DNA of 64,000 bases from Azorhizobium caulinodans ORS 571 (GCF_000010525.1 NC_009937.1:1803501-1867500); one strand, 5' to 3'; positions 39,129 to 48,047 are shown, counted from the first letter of the stretch. Program-made: numbers and translations. Notes: generated by a model from the sequence alone, not told the origin.

Positions 39129-40358
39129 ATGAGTGCAGACATCACCGCCGGCGCAGGGGCCGGATCGTCACCGGACTATGCGCGCAAGGCGCTGATCGGC
39201 TCCACGCTCGGCTTTGCCATGGATGGCTTCGACCTGCTCATACTCGGCTTCATGCTGCCGGCCATCGCCACCGACCTCGGCCTGTCCCCGGTGCAATCCG
39301 GCGCCCTCGTCACCTGGACGCTTATCGGCGCGGTGCTGGGCGGCATCCTCTTCGGCGTCCTGTCGGACTATTACGGCCGCGTCCGCGTGCTGGCCTGGAC
39401 CATCCTGCTGTTTGCCGTCTTCACCGGCCTCTGTGCGCTCGCCCAGGGCTTCTGGGACCTGCTTGCCTATCGCTTCGTCGCTGGCCTTGGCCTCGGCGGC
39501 GAGTTCGGCATCGGCATGGCGCTCGCGACCGAAGCCTGGTCGGCGGAGAAGCGCGCCCGCGCCTCGTCCTATGTGGCGCTCGGCTGGCAGGGCGGCGTCC
39601 TGCTGGCGGCGCTGGTCACACCGCTCCTGCTGCCGCTCATCGGCTGGCGGGGCATGTTCGCAGTGGGCATCGCGCCGGCCGTGGTCGCCTTCATCGTGCG
39701 CCGTACACTCGGGGAGCCCGAGATCTTCGTCGCCCGCGCCAAGGGTCCGCGCCAGCCCCTGCCGCTGGGCCTGCTGGTGAAGGACTGGGAGACGACGAAG
39801 ACGAGCTTTGCCATGTTCGTCCTCTGCGCGGTCCAGAATTTCGGCTATTACGGCATCATGATCTGGCTGCCGAACTATCTCTCCCAGAGGTTCGGCTATT
39901 CGCTTACCAAGTCCTCGCTCTGGACGGCCGTGACCATCCTCGGCATGGCGGCGGGCATCTGGGGCTTCGGCCAGCTGGCAGACCGCATCGGCCGCCGCCC
40001 GAGCCTCATCCTCTACCAGATCGGTGCGGCCGTCTCGCTGGTGGTCTATTCCCAGCTCACCGATGCCTCGGCGCTTCTCATCGGCGGCGCCGTCATGGGC
40101 TTCTTCGTCAACGGCATGATGGGCGGCTATGGGGCCTTGCTGTCCGAGTGCTATCCCACCGCCGCCCGCGCCACGGCGCAGAACGTGCTCTTCAATCTCG
40201 GGCGCGGGGTGGGCGGCTTCGGGCCGCTCGTCATCGGCATCCTCGCCAGCCAGTATTCCTTTGCGCTCACCATCGCCCTGCTGTCGGGCATCTATGTGCT
40301 CGACATGGTGGTGACCGTGTTTCTGGTGCCGGAGCGCCGGGGCGAGGCGCTGACCTGA
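39129..40358 (+). CDS. MFS transporter, aromatic acid/metabolite:H+ symporter type
   Basis: 409-residue permease with twelve membrane segments. ALIGSTLGFAMDGFDLLILGFMLPAI carries the Asp pair of the AAHS/MHS groups in the first span; GVLSDYYGRVRV is motif A after span 2, repeated as FGQLADRIGRRPS after span 8; RFVAGLGLGGEFGIG is the span-4 signature. The group imports carboxylic or aromatic acids with protons. The substrate is unknown and no degradation genes lie nearby. A very stable hairpin follows the stop. Confidence 0.87.
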   Translation: MSADITAGAGAGSSPDYARKALIGSTLGFAMDGFDLLILGFMLPAIATDLGLSPVQSGALVTWTLIGAVLGGILFGVLSDYYGRVRVLAWTILLFAVFTGLCALAQGFWDLLAYRFVAGLGLGGEFGIGMALATEAWSAEKRARASSYVALGWQGGVLLAALVTPLLLPLIGWRGMFAVGIAPAVVAFIVRRTLGEPEIFVARAKGPRQPLPLGLLVKDWETTKTSFAMFVLCAVQNFGYYGIMIWLPNYLSQRFGYSLTKSSLWTAVTILGMAAGIWGFGQLADRIGRRPSLILYQIGAAVSLVVYSQLTDASALLIGGAVMGFFVNGMMGGYGALLSECYPTAARATAQNVLFNLGRGVGGFGPLVIGILASQYSFALTIALLSGIYVLDMVVTVFLVPERRGEALT

Positions 40359-40372
40359 CGGGCGAACTGGCG

Positions 40373-40410
40373 TCGCAAGCCGGACGCCCCGCGAGGCGCC
40401 CGGCTTGCGA
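40373..40410. terminator. Strong hairpin between convergent MFS and pyrC genes
   Basis: TCGCAAGCCGG (40373-40383) and CCGGCTTGCGA (40400-40410) pair perfectly, and after one mismatch CGCC pairs with GGCG, leaving a six-base loop. It lies 15 bases from the MFS stop and 7 bases from the pyrC stop, so it probably ends both transcripts. Confidence 0.7.
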
Positions 40411-40416
40411 TCGGGA

Positions 40417-41469
40417 TCAGGCCGACTCGATCTGCGACCACGGCACCTGTTCGCCATGGAACAGGGGGATGAGTTCGCCCTCGCCGGGGATGTTCACCGC
40501 CTCGCAGGTGGGGGAGAGCGTGTCGGTGATGGTGATGCGCGCTTCATTGGGCTTGAGGCCGTAGAAGGCCGGGCCGTTGAGGGAGGCGAAGGCCTCGAAC
40601 TTGTCCAGCGCGCCTTCCTCGGCGAACACCTTCAGATAGGCTTGAAGCGCGACAGGCGCGCTGAAAACGCCGGCGCAGCCGCAGGCATTTTCCTTCAGGT
40701 GGCGCATATGCGGCGCGGTGTCGGTGCCGAGGAAGAAATTCGCTTCCCCGCTGGTCGCCGCCTGACGGAGCGCAAGCCGGTGCTGCTCGCGCTTGAGGAT
40801 CGGCAGGCAGTACATGTGCGGCCGCACGCCACCCTGGAACAGCGCGTTGCGGTTATAGAGCAGGTGCTGGGGCGTGATGGTGCCGCCCACATGGCTCCGG
40901 TGCCGGCGCACGAGGGCAACGCCCTCCGCCGTGGTGATGTGCTCCATCACCACCTTGAGGCGCGGGAACTTGGCGAGCATGGGCTCCAGCACCGCATCGA
41001 TGAACGCGCGCTCGCGGTCGAAGATGTCGATATGCTCGCGTGGCAGCTCGCCATGGACGAGCAGCGGCATGCCCGCCTCTTCCATCGCCGCCAGTACCTG
41101 CTCGATGCGGGCGATCTCGGAGACGCCGTGGGCCGAGTTGGTGGTGGCGTGCGCCGGATAGAGCTTGGCGGCGGTGAGCACGCCGTCGCTGTGGCCGGCG
41201 ATGAGATCCTTCGGATCGGTGCCGTCGGTGAGATAGACGGTCATCAGCGGCGTGAAATCGACGCCGGCGGGAATGGCGGCGCGGATGCGCTCGCGATAGG
41301 CGGCGGCCATGGCGGTCGTCACCACCGGCGGCGTCAGGTTCGGCATCACGATGGCTCGCCCGAACTGCCGGGCGGTGAAGGGCACAACCTCCTTCAGCAC
41401 CGCACCGTCGCGGAAATGGACATGCCAGTCGTCTGGCCGCCGGATCGTCAAGCTCGCCACGTCACCCAT
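40417..41469 (-). CDS. pyrC: Dihydroorotase
   Basis: Zinc enzyme that cyclises carbamoyl-aspartate to dihydroorotate in pyrimidine synthesis, 350 residues as in E. coli PyrC (class II). Metal ligands are visible: HVHFRDG, carboxylated Lys in AAKLYPAHATTNS, His in LLVHGE and MEHIT, and catalytic Asp in GTDTAPH. The start is uncertain: at 41469 the GGAGG touches the ATG, so a GTG at 41460 nine bases after GGAGG may be used. It is apparently monocistronic. Confidence 0.93.
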   Translation of the reverse strand: MGDVASLTIRRPDDWHVHFRDGAVLKEVVPFTARQFGRAIVMPNLTPPVVTTAMAAAYRERIRAAIPAGVDFTPLMTVYLTDGTDPKDLIAGHSDGVLTAAKLYPAHATTNSAHGVSEIARIEQVLAAMEEAGMPLLVHGELPREHIDIFDRERAFIDAVLEPMLAKFPRLKVVMEHITTAEGVALVRRHRSHVGGTITPQHLLYNRNALFQGGVRPHMYCLPILKREQHRLALRQAATSGEANFFLGTDTAPHMRHLKENACGCAGVFSAPVALQAYLKVFAEEGALDKFEAFASLNGPAFYGLKPNEARITITDTLSPTCEAVNIPGEGELIPLFHGEQVPWSQIESA

Positions 41470-41793
41470 CCTCCGAAACAGCCCCATGCTTCGGGCTGAA
41501 GTCCAGTCTCGCGCGCCCTGGCCGTCACGGTCCGCAGGCCCGGCCGCCGATGCCGTAAGGACGGCGGCGGGCGTGCTGCGGCATGTCGATCGGCGGCTGT
41601 GCCGCCAAGGCAGCGCCGCCCCGCAGCTGCCCGGCAAGGGGCTGCGCGGGCGCGCGCCTGTGTTAGCTGGTCCGTCCTCGCTTCGTCCATGGCGGCAGCG
41701 CGGAAATGCGCGCGGATACCCGCTGCCCCCGCTCGGCGCGCGCCGGCGGCGGCCCGGCCGTCCCGTGGCCACAGCTTATCGCGCGGTCCGGAG
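41470..41793. other. pyrC upstream region
   Basis: GC-rich stretch of about 320 bases with no supported gene. The pyrC frame stays open through it on the minus strand but gives Arg/Ala/Pro-rich sequence with no family resemblance. Confidence 0.4.
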
Positions 41794-41822
41794 TTTACGC
41801 TGGCGCGGCGGCGTCTTATATG
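41794..41822 (+). promoter_or_regulatory. Promoter of tRNA-Val
   Basis: TTTACG (41794-41799), 17 bases, TATATG (41817-41822), about 58 bases before the tRNA. Confidence 0.6.
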
Positions 41823-41880
41823 GCGGTCAGTGGTCGCCATGACGCGGCCGGCCCCATGGCCATAAGGTGCACGGGGCCGT

Positions 41881-41956
41881 GGGCGGTTAGCTCAGTTGGT
41901 AGAGCATCTCGTTTACACCGAGAGGGTCGGCGGTTCGAGCCCGTCACCGCCCACCA
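41881..41956 (+). tRNA. tRNA-Val(TAC)
   Basis: 76-base tRNA. Acceptor GGGCGGT pairs with ACCGCCC, followed by A and encoded CCA. D arm GCTCAGTTGGTAGAGC, anticodon loop with TAC between TCTCG and CGAGA, T loop TTCGAGC. Reads GUN valine codons. Confidence 0.96.
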
Positions 41957-42001
41957 GTACCGCCAGTCGCTTCCAAGCTGTTGTTCTTGTTCGTTCGGCC
42001 G

Positions 42002-42028
42002 ACGCTTGCGCGAAACTTGCGCAAGCGT
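42002..42028 (+). terminator. Hairpin after tRNA-Val
   Basis: ACGCTTGCGC and GCGCAAGCGT pair perfectly over ten bases with a seven-base loop, 46 bases after the tRNA. It lacks a U tract; it may be a terminator or a processing signal. Confidence 0.5.
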
Positions 42029-42070
42029 TGCAGCACGGGCCGTTTGATTAACAAAACGTCAGAATGCGCC

Positions 42071-42100
42071 TTGATCGGGTCTGCGCGTGCGCCCTACTAT
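42071..42100 (+). promoter_or_regulatory. Promoter candidate for the first PilZ gene
   Basis: TTGATC (42071-42076), 18 bases, TACTAT (42095-42100). It would give a leader of about 110 bases. Confidence 0.45.
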
Positions 42101-42218
42101 AGTTAACAGCGATGGCGTCGAATCCCGGCCCTTCGCGCGTAACATGGGATGCATCGGCGCAGATGACCGGTTGGCCGGCTCCGCAGCAGGGGATCCCGTT
42201 GAGTTGGGATGTACTCTG

Positions 42219-42536
42219 ATGAAGCCGCAACTCGTTCAGATCAGCCCCCGGCCCGTGCCGCAGCGCGTATCTGCCAACCGTCGCGCCAGTCGGCGTTTTC
42301 CCACGGCGCAACGCGCCTTCATCGTGAATGGCGATGAGCGCCTTTGCGTCTGCGAACTGGTCGACATGTCCGCCGGCGGCGCGCAGGTGCGCATCACCAG
42401 TGCCAACGAGCTTCCGGAAATGTTCGACCTGCTGATCGCGGGCGACACCTATCTCAAGACCGTGCCCGTGGAAGTGCGCTGGCGCGGCGGCGACCGGATG
42501 GGCGTGCAATATCTGTCGGATGGCGTCTGCGCCTGA
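42219..42536 (+). CDS. Single-domain PilZ protein (copy 1)
   Basis: 105-residue PilZ domain protein, a probable c-di-GMP receptor or a degenerate relative. NRRASRRFPTAQRAF supplies the Arg-rich RxxxR c-di-GMP site and VDMSAGGAQVRI the D/NxSxxG strand motif. No other domain is attached. The ATG at 42219 matches the second copy in length; the open frame to 42087 upstream is not PilZ-like. It is followed by its own terminator and then by a close paralogue, so the pair looks like an old tandem duplication. Confidence 0.85.
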   Translation: MKPQLVQISPRPVPQRVSANRRASRRFPTAQRAFIVNGDERLCVCELVDMSAGGAQVRITSANELPEMFDLLIAGDTYLKTVPVEVRWRGGDRMGVQYLSDGVCA

Positions 42537-42564
42537 TCGTTCACGCCGATTCCCACCTTCCCTG

Positions 42565-42602
42565 ACGCCGCATCACAAGCCTTGGATGCGGCGTTTTGCT
42601 TT
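42565..42602 (+). terminator. Rho-independent terminator after PilZ copy 1
   Basis: ACGCCGCATC and GATGCGGCGT form a perfect ten-base stem, followed by TTTGCTTTT. It separates the two PilZ genes into distinct transcripts. Confidence 0.88.
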
Positions 42603-42781
42603 TGCGCGCCCGCGTCGTTCCCTGTTGCACTCGTCTGCTTATTCTTTCACCAGACGGAGGTTAAATAGTAACGTTATTTCAAATATCGAAATTGTTTGTT
42701 GCGGTTGCCATTGGGCCTCTGTAGAGGCCGGTATCTGCCGACGGGCATCGCTCCCGAGGCTGCCATGACTGTGGAACCCGC

Positions 42782-43099
42782 ATGAGACGGCAGATCGTTC
42801 ATCTGACTGCGCATTCGGCCGCCCGGCAGCGGCAGGACAACCGGCGTTCCGTCCGGCGTTTTCCCACATCGCAGCGGGCCTGGATCATCAACGACAGCGA
42901 ACAGCTCTGCTTCTGCGAGATCGTGGACATGTCCTCGCGGGGCGCGCAGATCCGCGTCTCCCTGAGCGCCCAGATCCCCGGCACCTTCCAGTTGCTCATC
43001 GTGGGCGAGACCTACATGAAGCGCGTGCCGGTCTCACTCCAGTGGCGCGGCGGCGATCGGCTCGGCGTGATGTATCTCTCAGAGGGCGTCATCGTCTGA
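42782..43099 (+). CDS. Single-domain PilZ protein (copy 2)
   Basis: 105-residue PilZ protein, same length as copy 1 and similar throughout (DNRRSVRRFPTSQRAW, EIVDMSSRGAQIRVS, SLQWRGGDRLGVMYLSEGV). Both c-di-GMP motifs (RRSVR and DMSSRG) are kept. The 245-base region before it is unusually AT-rich with the palindrome TAACGTTA (42669-42676), so it probably has its own promoter. Output target unknown; such small PilZ proteins act as c-di-GMP-responsive partners of motility or polysaccharide machinery. Confidence 0.85.
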   Translation: MRRQIVHLTAHSAARQRQDNRRSVRRFPTSQRAWIINDSEQLCFCEIVDMSSRGAQIRVSLSAQIPGTFQLLIVGETYMKRVPVSLQWRGGDRLGVMYLSEGVIV

Positions 43100-43320
43100 C
43101 GCAGCCTCTCGCTCGCAGCATGGGTTGAGGGAAGGGCAGCCGCTTCCAAGGGGCAGGGTGTCGCGAACGACCGTGACCATACCGCCGCGTTCCGATGCAT
43201 TCTTGGAGATCGGGCGAAGACGGCGTCAGACCGCAGGCGCAGCTTAGTAAAGCGGATGGGGTCGCCTGACCAAGTCGATCTGATTGTCTTTTGAAGCGTC
43301 AGGCTCATCGAGCCATATGA

Positions 43321-43397
<77 letters not shown>

Positions 43398-43439
43398 GAA
43401 TTCGCCGCCGCAGAAGCAATCAGCGCGTCGAGTGAGGGG

Positions 43440-43468
43440 TTGATACGGTCCGCCCCTTTCCAAGTCAA
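43440..43468 (-). promoter_or_regulatory. Promoter of tRNA-Asp
   Basis: On the minus strand TTGACT (43468-43463), 17 bases, TATCAA (43445-43440), about 35 bases from the expected start to the tRNA. Confidence 0.7.
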
Positions 43469-43554
43469 GCGAGGCCCAAATCTTTTCGTGACACCTGTGT
43501 AAAACCTGCGCCGCAAATTCACCCAACCCCTTGAAACGTAAGGGCTGAAGATGA

Positions 43555-43590
43555 GGGCGACGGCGTCGCCACGGCGTCGCCCGCCCTTTT
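43555..43590 (+). repeat. GC-rich hairpin with a duplicated 11-mer
   Basis: GGGCGACG (43555-43562) pairs with CGTCGCCC (43575-43582), and CGGCGTCGCC occurs twice in a row in between, followed by CGCCCTTTTCC. It lies in the gene-free 43469-43712 spacer downstream of the DUF892 gene. T4 lies on the plus strand, where no upstream gene needs ending, so its role is unclear. Confidence 0.4.
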
Positions 43591-43712
43591 CCGGGCCTGT
43601 TGGCGGCCGGGCCGGCGATTCCGGAAGCGGCCGGACAAGGTTCCGCATGAGCGGCGAGAGGAGGGGAGGGCGGCTGAACGCGCGAGAGTGCCGGCGCGTG
43701 CCGCCCCAGGGA

Positions 43713-44225
43713 TCAGCGCTTGGCCTGAAGGCCCGCCGTCTCGCGTTCCATGTAGCGCAGGGTGAAGGGCTTCAACTGGCCTTCGAGCCAGCGGGCCATG
43801 TCCTCTTCCTGTTCGAGGCTCTGCTGGAGGAGGGGCATGGCTTCCGTGAAGGCGCCCTGCTCGGCCATGGCGAGCAGCGAGCGATAAGCGGCGATCTCGT
43901 AATTCTCGAAAGCGTAATCCGCGAAGGTGTTCTTCAGGATCTCGTCGCCCGCCACCGTATGGCCGAGGGCCGCCATGTTGCCCATCACGGACGCGGCCGT
44001 GTCCTTCAGCGTCGAGGCATCTTCCGAGAGGCCTTCCAGAATGGCGTCCAGCCGGTCGATCTGGCCTTCGGTCTCGTCCACGTGCAGCCGCAGGCGCAGC
44101 GCCAGTTCCGGATAGCTCTCCAGCCGATCGAGCTGGCGGTTCATGATGGAGAGGGCTTCGTTCTCGAGCGCGTGGGCGTTGCGCAGTCCGACGACGAAGA
44201 TGTCGCGGATGGTCTGTTCGGTCAT
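43713..44225 (-). CDS. YciE/YciF-type ferritin-like (DUF892) protein
   Basis: 170-residue four-helix ferritin-like protein. RDIFVVGLRNAHALENEALSIM, LRLHVDETEGQIDRL and FADYAFENYEIAAYRSL carry the Glu/His residues expected of a di-iron site, and LLQQSLEQEEDMARWL the last Glu pair. Relatives (YciE, YciF) are stress-induced, function poorly defined. The ATG at 44225 has GGAG six bases upstream. It may be co-transcribed with the small gene upstream, 105 bases away. Confidence 0.85.
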   Translation of the reverse strand: MTEQTIRDIFVVGLRNAHALENEALSIMNRQLDRLESYPELALRLRLHVDETEGQIDRLDAILEGLSEDASTLKDTAASVMGNMAALGHTVAGDEILKNTFADYAFENYEIAAYRSLLAMAEQGAFTEAMPLLQQSLEQEEDMARWLEGQLKPFTLRYMERETAGLQAKR

Positions 44226-44330
44226 TGTCATCTCCAGGGGGCAGGGGTGTCCCCTTGGAGAAAAGGTTCAGCGCGCGGCTTCGTTCCTCATGCGCGGCCC
44301 GGCGTCTCGGTGCGGGACCGGCCGGTCGTC

Positions 44331-44579
44331 TCAGAGCGGATAGCGGGGCAGGGGAAGCTGGGAAGGGACGGAGGCGATATCGGCAGACGGGGCCGCAACC
44401 GCCGCGGTGGGCGCAGGCGTGCCGACATGGCGGGCGACAAAGCGTTCCAGATGCTCGTCCCACTGGTCGAGTTCGCGGGCCAGCGTGATCGCGAGATCAT
44501 AAATGGGCTCGGCGTTGCCTTCGGCTCTCGCGCGCTCGATCAGAGCGCGGGCGCGGGCTTCTCTGGAATCGTAGATCAT
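44331..44579 (-). CDS. Small hypothetical protein, 82 residues
   Basis: Arg/Glu-rich helical N-terminal half (SREARARALIERARAEGNAEPIYDLAITLARELDQWDEHLERFVARH in pieces) and a Pro/Ala-rich tail ending LPLPRYPL. GGAG lies six bases before the ATG at 44579. I do not recognise the family. It sits directly upstream of the DUF892 gene in the same direction, so a shared stress role is possible. Confidence 0.6.
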   Translation of the reverse strand: MIYDSREARARALIERARAEGNAEPIYDLAITLARELDQWDEHLERFVARHVGTPAPTAAVAAPSADIASVPSQLPLPRYPL

Positions 44580-44678
44580 TGCGGGCTCCACGCACGAATA
44601 CGCCATTCTGGCGCATGGGGCGCTGCCCGCCAGCCCGTGAGATTACGGAGTGGTTGCGAAGACGCGGGGCCGCGGGCC

Positions 44679-45779
44679 TTAGGGGGCGGGAGGCGCCGGT
44701 GGATCGAACAGGATGCTGCGGTTCACCGTATCCAGCGTCGGCCGTCCGGTGAGCGCCATGGCCACTTCCAGCTCCGCCCGCAGCACATGCATGGCATGGG
44801 CGACACCCGCCGCCCCGGCCACCGCCAAGGCGTGGATATAGGGCCGCCCGATCATCACCGCATTGGCGCCCAGCGCCATGGCCTTGAGGATGTCGGTGCC
44901 CCGGCGGATGCCGCCGTCCACCAGAACGGGAATGCGCCCTTCCAGCGTCTCCACGATGCGCGGCAGGGCCTCGATGGAGGCCGGGAGGCTGTCGAGGACC
45001 CGTCCGCCGTGGTTGGAGACGATGATGCCGTCCACGCCCTCCGCAAGGGCGCGGGACGCATCGTCCGGCGCGAGCACGCCCTTCAGCAGGATGGGCAGGC
45101 GGGTCAGGCTGCGCAGCCGCGCCACGTCGCCCCAGAGCGGCGTATGGGGCAGGGCGGTGCCGAACAGCGGGCTCGATCCGATGCCGCCGCTGTGCAGGGG
45201 GCGCGGCTTCAGGCCGGCGAGATTCACCGCCTCGACACCCGGCGGCAGGGAAAAGCCGGCCCGCCGCTCCTGCGTGCGCAGGCTCACCGGCGCGTCCACC
45301 GTCAGCACCACGGCGCTGTAGCCGGCGGCCTCCGCCCGCCGCAGCAGGTTCACGGTGAAACCCCAGTCCGGCTGGATGTAGAGCTGGAACCAGAGCTGCC
45401 CCCGGCTCGCCGCCCGCACCTCCTCGAGGCTGGTGCTGGCCTGCGTGCTCACCACCAGCGGCGCCTGCGCGATGGCGGCACCCTGGGCGGTCGCCAGCTC
45501 TCCATCGGGATGGAACAGGCGATGGTAGGCGACCGGCGCCAGCAGGATGGGGTGCTCCAGCGCAAACCCCATCAGGTTGATGCGCGTCGTGGCCTTGGAC
45601 AGGTCGCTGAGCACGCGCGGCAGCAGGCGCAGCCGGTCATAGGCGGCGCGGTTGGCGGCGTTGGTCAGGCCGTCCCCCGCGGCGGCGGCGAGGTAGGCCC
45701 AGCTCGCCGCCGGCACGCGCTCGCGCGCCAGAGCCTCGTAGTCGCTCAGGTCATAGGCTTCCGGCAGATGCAGCTGCAT
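44679..45779 (-). CDS. FMN-dependent alpha-hydroxy-acid dehydrogenase/oxidase
   Basis: 366-residue TIM-barrel flavoenzyme of the lactate oxidase, glycolate oxidase and LldD family. The catalytic His and Arg lie in VSNHGGRVLDSLPA; the phosphate-binding glycines are in DGGIRRGTDILKAMALGANAVMIGR; YHRLFHPDGELATAQGA and VSTQAS are conserved substrate and FMN contacts. The ATG at 45779 is preferred over a TTG at 45815. It runs 45 bases behind a thioesterase gene. The exact 2-hydroxy acid (lactate, glycolate, mandelate) is not determinable here. Confidence 0.88.
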   Translation of the reverse strand: MQLHLPEAYDLSDYEALARERVPAASWAYLAAAAGDGLTNAANRAAYDRLRLLPRVLSDLSKATTRINLMGFALEHPILLAPVAYHRLFHPDGELATAQGAAIAQAPLVVSTQASTSLEEVRAASRGQLWFQLYIQPDWGFTVNLLRRAEAAGYSAVVLTVDAPVSLRTQERRAGFSLPPGVEAVNLAGLKPRPLHSGGIGSSPLFGTALPHTPLWGDVARLRSLTRLPILLKGVLAPDDASRALAEGVDGIIVSNHGGRVLDSLPASIEALPRIVETLEGRIPVLVDGGIRRGTDILKAMALGANAVMIGRPYIHALAVAGAAGVAHAMHVLRAELEVAMALTGRPTLDTVNRSILFDPPAPPAP

Positions 45780-45824
45780 GGGATTTTCGCCAGGCGCGGG
45801 AGCAGGAAAGGACAAACCGCCGTC

Positions 45825-46211
45825 TCAGGCCGGAGACACCGGACGCGGGCGCCCCTCGGCATCAAGCGCCACCATCACGAAAACGGCCTCCGTCACCTTC
45901 TCGCGGACGGCGCTGTGCTGGCGGCGCGCCCAGGCTTGCACGTCCAGCGTCATGGAGGTGCGGCCCACCTTCAGCAGGTTGGTGTAGATGCACATGGTGT
46001 CGCCCACCTTCACCGGCAGGCGGAAGTTGATTTCCTTCACACCCGCCGTCACGACGCGGCCGGCGGCCACCTCGGCGGCGCGGATGCCCGCCGCAAGGTC
46101 CATCTGCGCCATCACCCAGCCGCCGAAGATGTCGCCGGACGGATTGGCGTCCGCCGGCATGGCGAGCGTGCGCAGGGTGAGTTCGCCGGTGGGTTCGGCC
46201 GTATCGGGCAT
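45825..46211 (-). CDS. Acyl-CoA thioesterase, YciA-like hotdog protein
   Basis: 128-residue hotdog-fold thioesterase. ANPSGDIFGGWVMAQMDLAAG holds the active-site Asp and the HGG-like turn of the YciA family; VGDTMCIYTNLLKVGRTSMT is the conserved strand pair. YciA hydrolyses a wide range of acyl-CoAs. It precedes the alpha-hydroxy-acid oxidase on the same strand, with no clear shared pathway. Confidence 0.9.
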   Translation of the reverse strand: MPDTAEPTGELTLRTLAMPADANPSGDIFGGWVMAQMDLAAGIRAAEVAAGRVVTAGVKEINFRLPVKVGDTMCIYTNLLKVGRTSMTLDVQAWARRQHSAVREKVTEAVFVMVALDAEGRPRPVSPA

Positions 46212-46319
46212 TTCGGGCTCCAGCTCCGCAGGACAACCTGTGCTTGGTAGGCCCGTAATGGCGGGGGAGGCAAGAGCCGCCTACGACGCGGCCCCAAGCC
46301 CACCATCCTGCTGCGCACC

Positions 46320-48047
46320 TCAGGCCATGTCGGCGAACTGGGTGTCGTGAAGGCGGCGGTAGAGGCCGTCGCGGGCCACCAGATCGCCGTGCCGACCCTG
46401 CTCGGCGATGCCCTCCGGGCTGACCACGATGATGTGGTCGGCGTTGCGGATGGTGGAGAGGCGGTGGGCGATGGTGAGCGTCGTGCGCCCTTCCGAGAGC
46501 GCGGCGAGCGACTGGCGGATTTCCAGCTCCGTCTCCGTGTCGAGGGCAGAGGTGGCCTCGTCGAGGATGAGGATGGGCGGGTCCTTCAGGAAGATTCGCG
46601 CGATGGCCACCCGCTGCTTCTGCCCGCCCGAGAGCTTCACCCCGCGCTCGCCGACGATGGTGTCGAGCCCGGCCGGCAAGGCGGCGATGAGCCCATCGAG
46701 GCGCGCGCGCCGGGCGGCGTTCAGGATGTCCTCCTCCGTCGCACCGAGGCGGCCATAGGCGATGTTCTCCCGCAGCGTGCCGGCGAAGAGGAAGACGTCC
46801 TGCTGCACGATGCCGATGTGGCTGCGCAGGGAGGCGAGGGTGAAGTCGCGGATGTCCGTCCCGTCGATGGTGATGCGTCCCGCCGTCGGCTCGTAGAAGC
46901 GCGGCAGCAGCGAGCAGATGGTGGTCTTTCCAGCCCCCGAGGGCCCGACAAATGCCACCGTCTCGCCCGCGCGGATGGTGAGGGAGAGGTCGTTGAGCAC
47001 GCTCTTTCCTTCGCCATAGCCAAAGGAGACGTGCTCATAGCGGATGGCGTCCTTCAGCCCGGTGAGCGGGCGGGCGCCAGGGCGGTCGGCGACGTCGGGG
47101 GCCGTGTCCAGCAAATCGAGATAGCGGCGGAAGCCGGCGAGGCCCTTGGGATAGATCTCCAGCACCGCGTTGATCTTCTCGATGGGCCGGAAGAACACGC
47201 CCACCAGCAGCAGGAAGGAGATGAAGCCACCGTTGGAGAGTTCGCCCCGGATGACGAACCACGTGCCGGCGATCATCACCATCACTTGCGTGAGGCGCAT
47301 TCCGAGATAGTTCAGCGTCATGTTGGCCGCCATGATGCGGTAGGCGGCGAGCTTGGTGGCGCGATAGCGCTCGTTGTCCTTGGCAAACAGCGCCCGCTCG
47401 TGCGCCTCGTTGGCGAAGGCCTGCACCACGCGGATGCCGCCCACATTCTCCTCGATGCGGGCGTTGAAATCGCCCACCCGGCCGAACAAAGCGCGGAAAT
47501 TCTCCGTCATCCGGCTGCCGTAATGGGCGCCGAGCCAGGCCACGACCGGCACGATGGCCCCGGTGATGAGGGCAAGATGCACGTTGACCATCATCATCAG
47601 CGCAAACGCGCCGATGAAGGTCATGATGGCGATGAACACGTCCTCCGGCCCGTGGTGGGCGACCTCGCCCACCTCTTCCAGATCCTTGGTGATGCGGGCG
47701 ACGAGATGGCCGGTCTTCTGATTGTCGAAGAAATGGAACGAGAGCTTCTGGAGATGGTCGAACGCGCGGCGGCGCATGTCGGTCTCCATATTGATCCCGA
47801 GCATGTGCCCCCAGTAGGTGACGATGGCCATCAGCGCCGCATTGAGCAGATAGATGCCCACGAGGGCGGCGGCCGCGGCGGCGATGAGGCCCCATTCCTG
47901 GCCGGGTAGGAGCTGGTCCACGAACAGCTTCACCGCCATGGGAAAGCCGAGTTCCAGCAGGCCGGACACCACCGCGCAGGTGAAATCCAGCAGGAACAGG
48001 CCCTTGTAGGGCCGGTAATAGGCGAAGAAGGCGCGCAGCAAGGACAT
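46320..48047 (-). CDS. ABC-type exporter, fused membrane and ATPase domains
   Basis: 575-residue half-transporter of the MsbA/multidrug class: six membrane spans in 1-300, nucleotide-binding domain from about 335 with Walker A GPSGAGKTT (368-376), signature LSGGQKQR (472-479), Walker B ILILDEA (492-498). It works as a homodimer. It lies 32 bases behind the siderophore-interacting reductase, at the end of the iron operon, so siderophore export or recycling is a reasonable guess, though lipid or drug export cannot be excluded. The ATG at 48047 gives the family N-terminus; the upstream open frame overlaps the previous gene and is not homologous. Confidence 0.88.
   Translation of the reverse strand: MSLLRAFFAYYRPYKGLFLLDFTCAVVSGLLELGFPMAVKLFVDQLLPGQEWGLIAAAAAALVGIYLLNAALMAIVTYWGHMLGINMETDMRRRAFDHLQKLSFHFFDNQKTGHLVARITKDLEEVGEVAHHGPEDVFIAIMTFIGAFALMMMVNVHLALITGAIVPVVAWLGAHYGSRMTENFRALFGRVGDFNARIEENVGGIRVVQAFANEAHERALFAKDNERYRATKLAAYRIMAANMTLNYLGMRLTQVMVMIAGTWFVIRGELSNGGFISFLLLVGVFFRPIEKINAVLEIYPKGLAGFRRYLDLLDTAPDVADRPGARPLTGLKDAIRYEHVSFGYGEGKSVLNDLSLTIRAGETVAFVGPSGAGKTTICSLLPRFYEPTAGRITIDGTDIRDFTLASLRSHIGIVQQDVFLFAGTLRENIAYGRLGATEEDILNAARRARLDGLIAALPAGLDTIVGERGVKLSGGQKQRVAIARIFLKDPPILILDEATSALDTETELEIRQSLAALSEGRTTLTIAHRLSTIRNADHIIVVSPEGIAEQGRHGDLVARDGLYRRLHDTQFADMA

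Noticed and set aside
41470-41772. pyrC start at 41772 giving a 451-residue protein
   Set aside because: The extra 100 residues are Arg/Pro/Ala-rich and absent from class II dihydroorotases.
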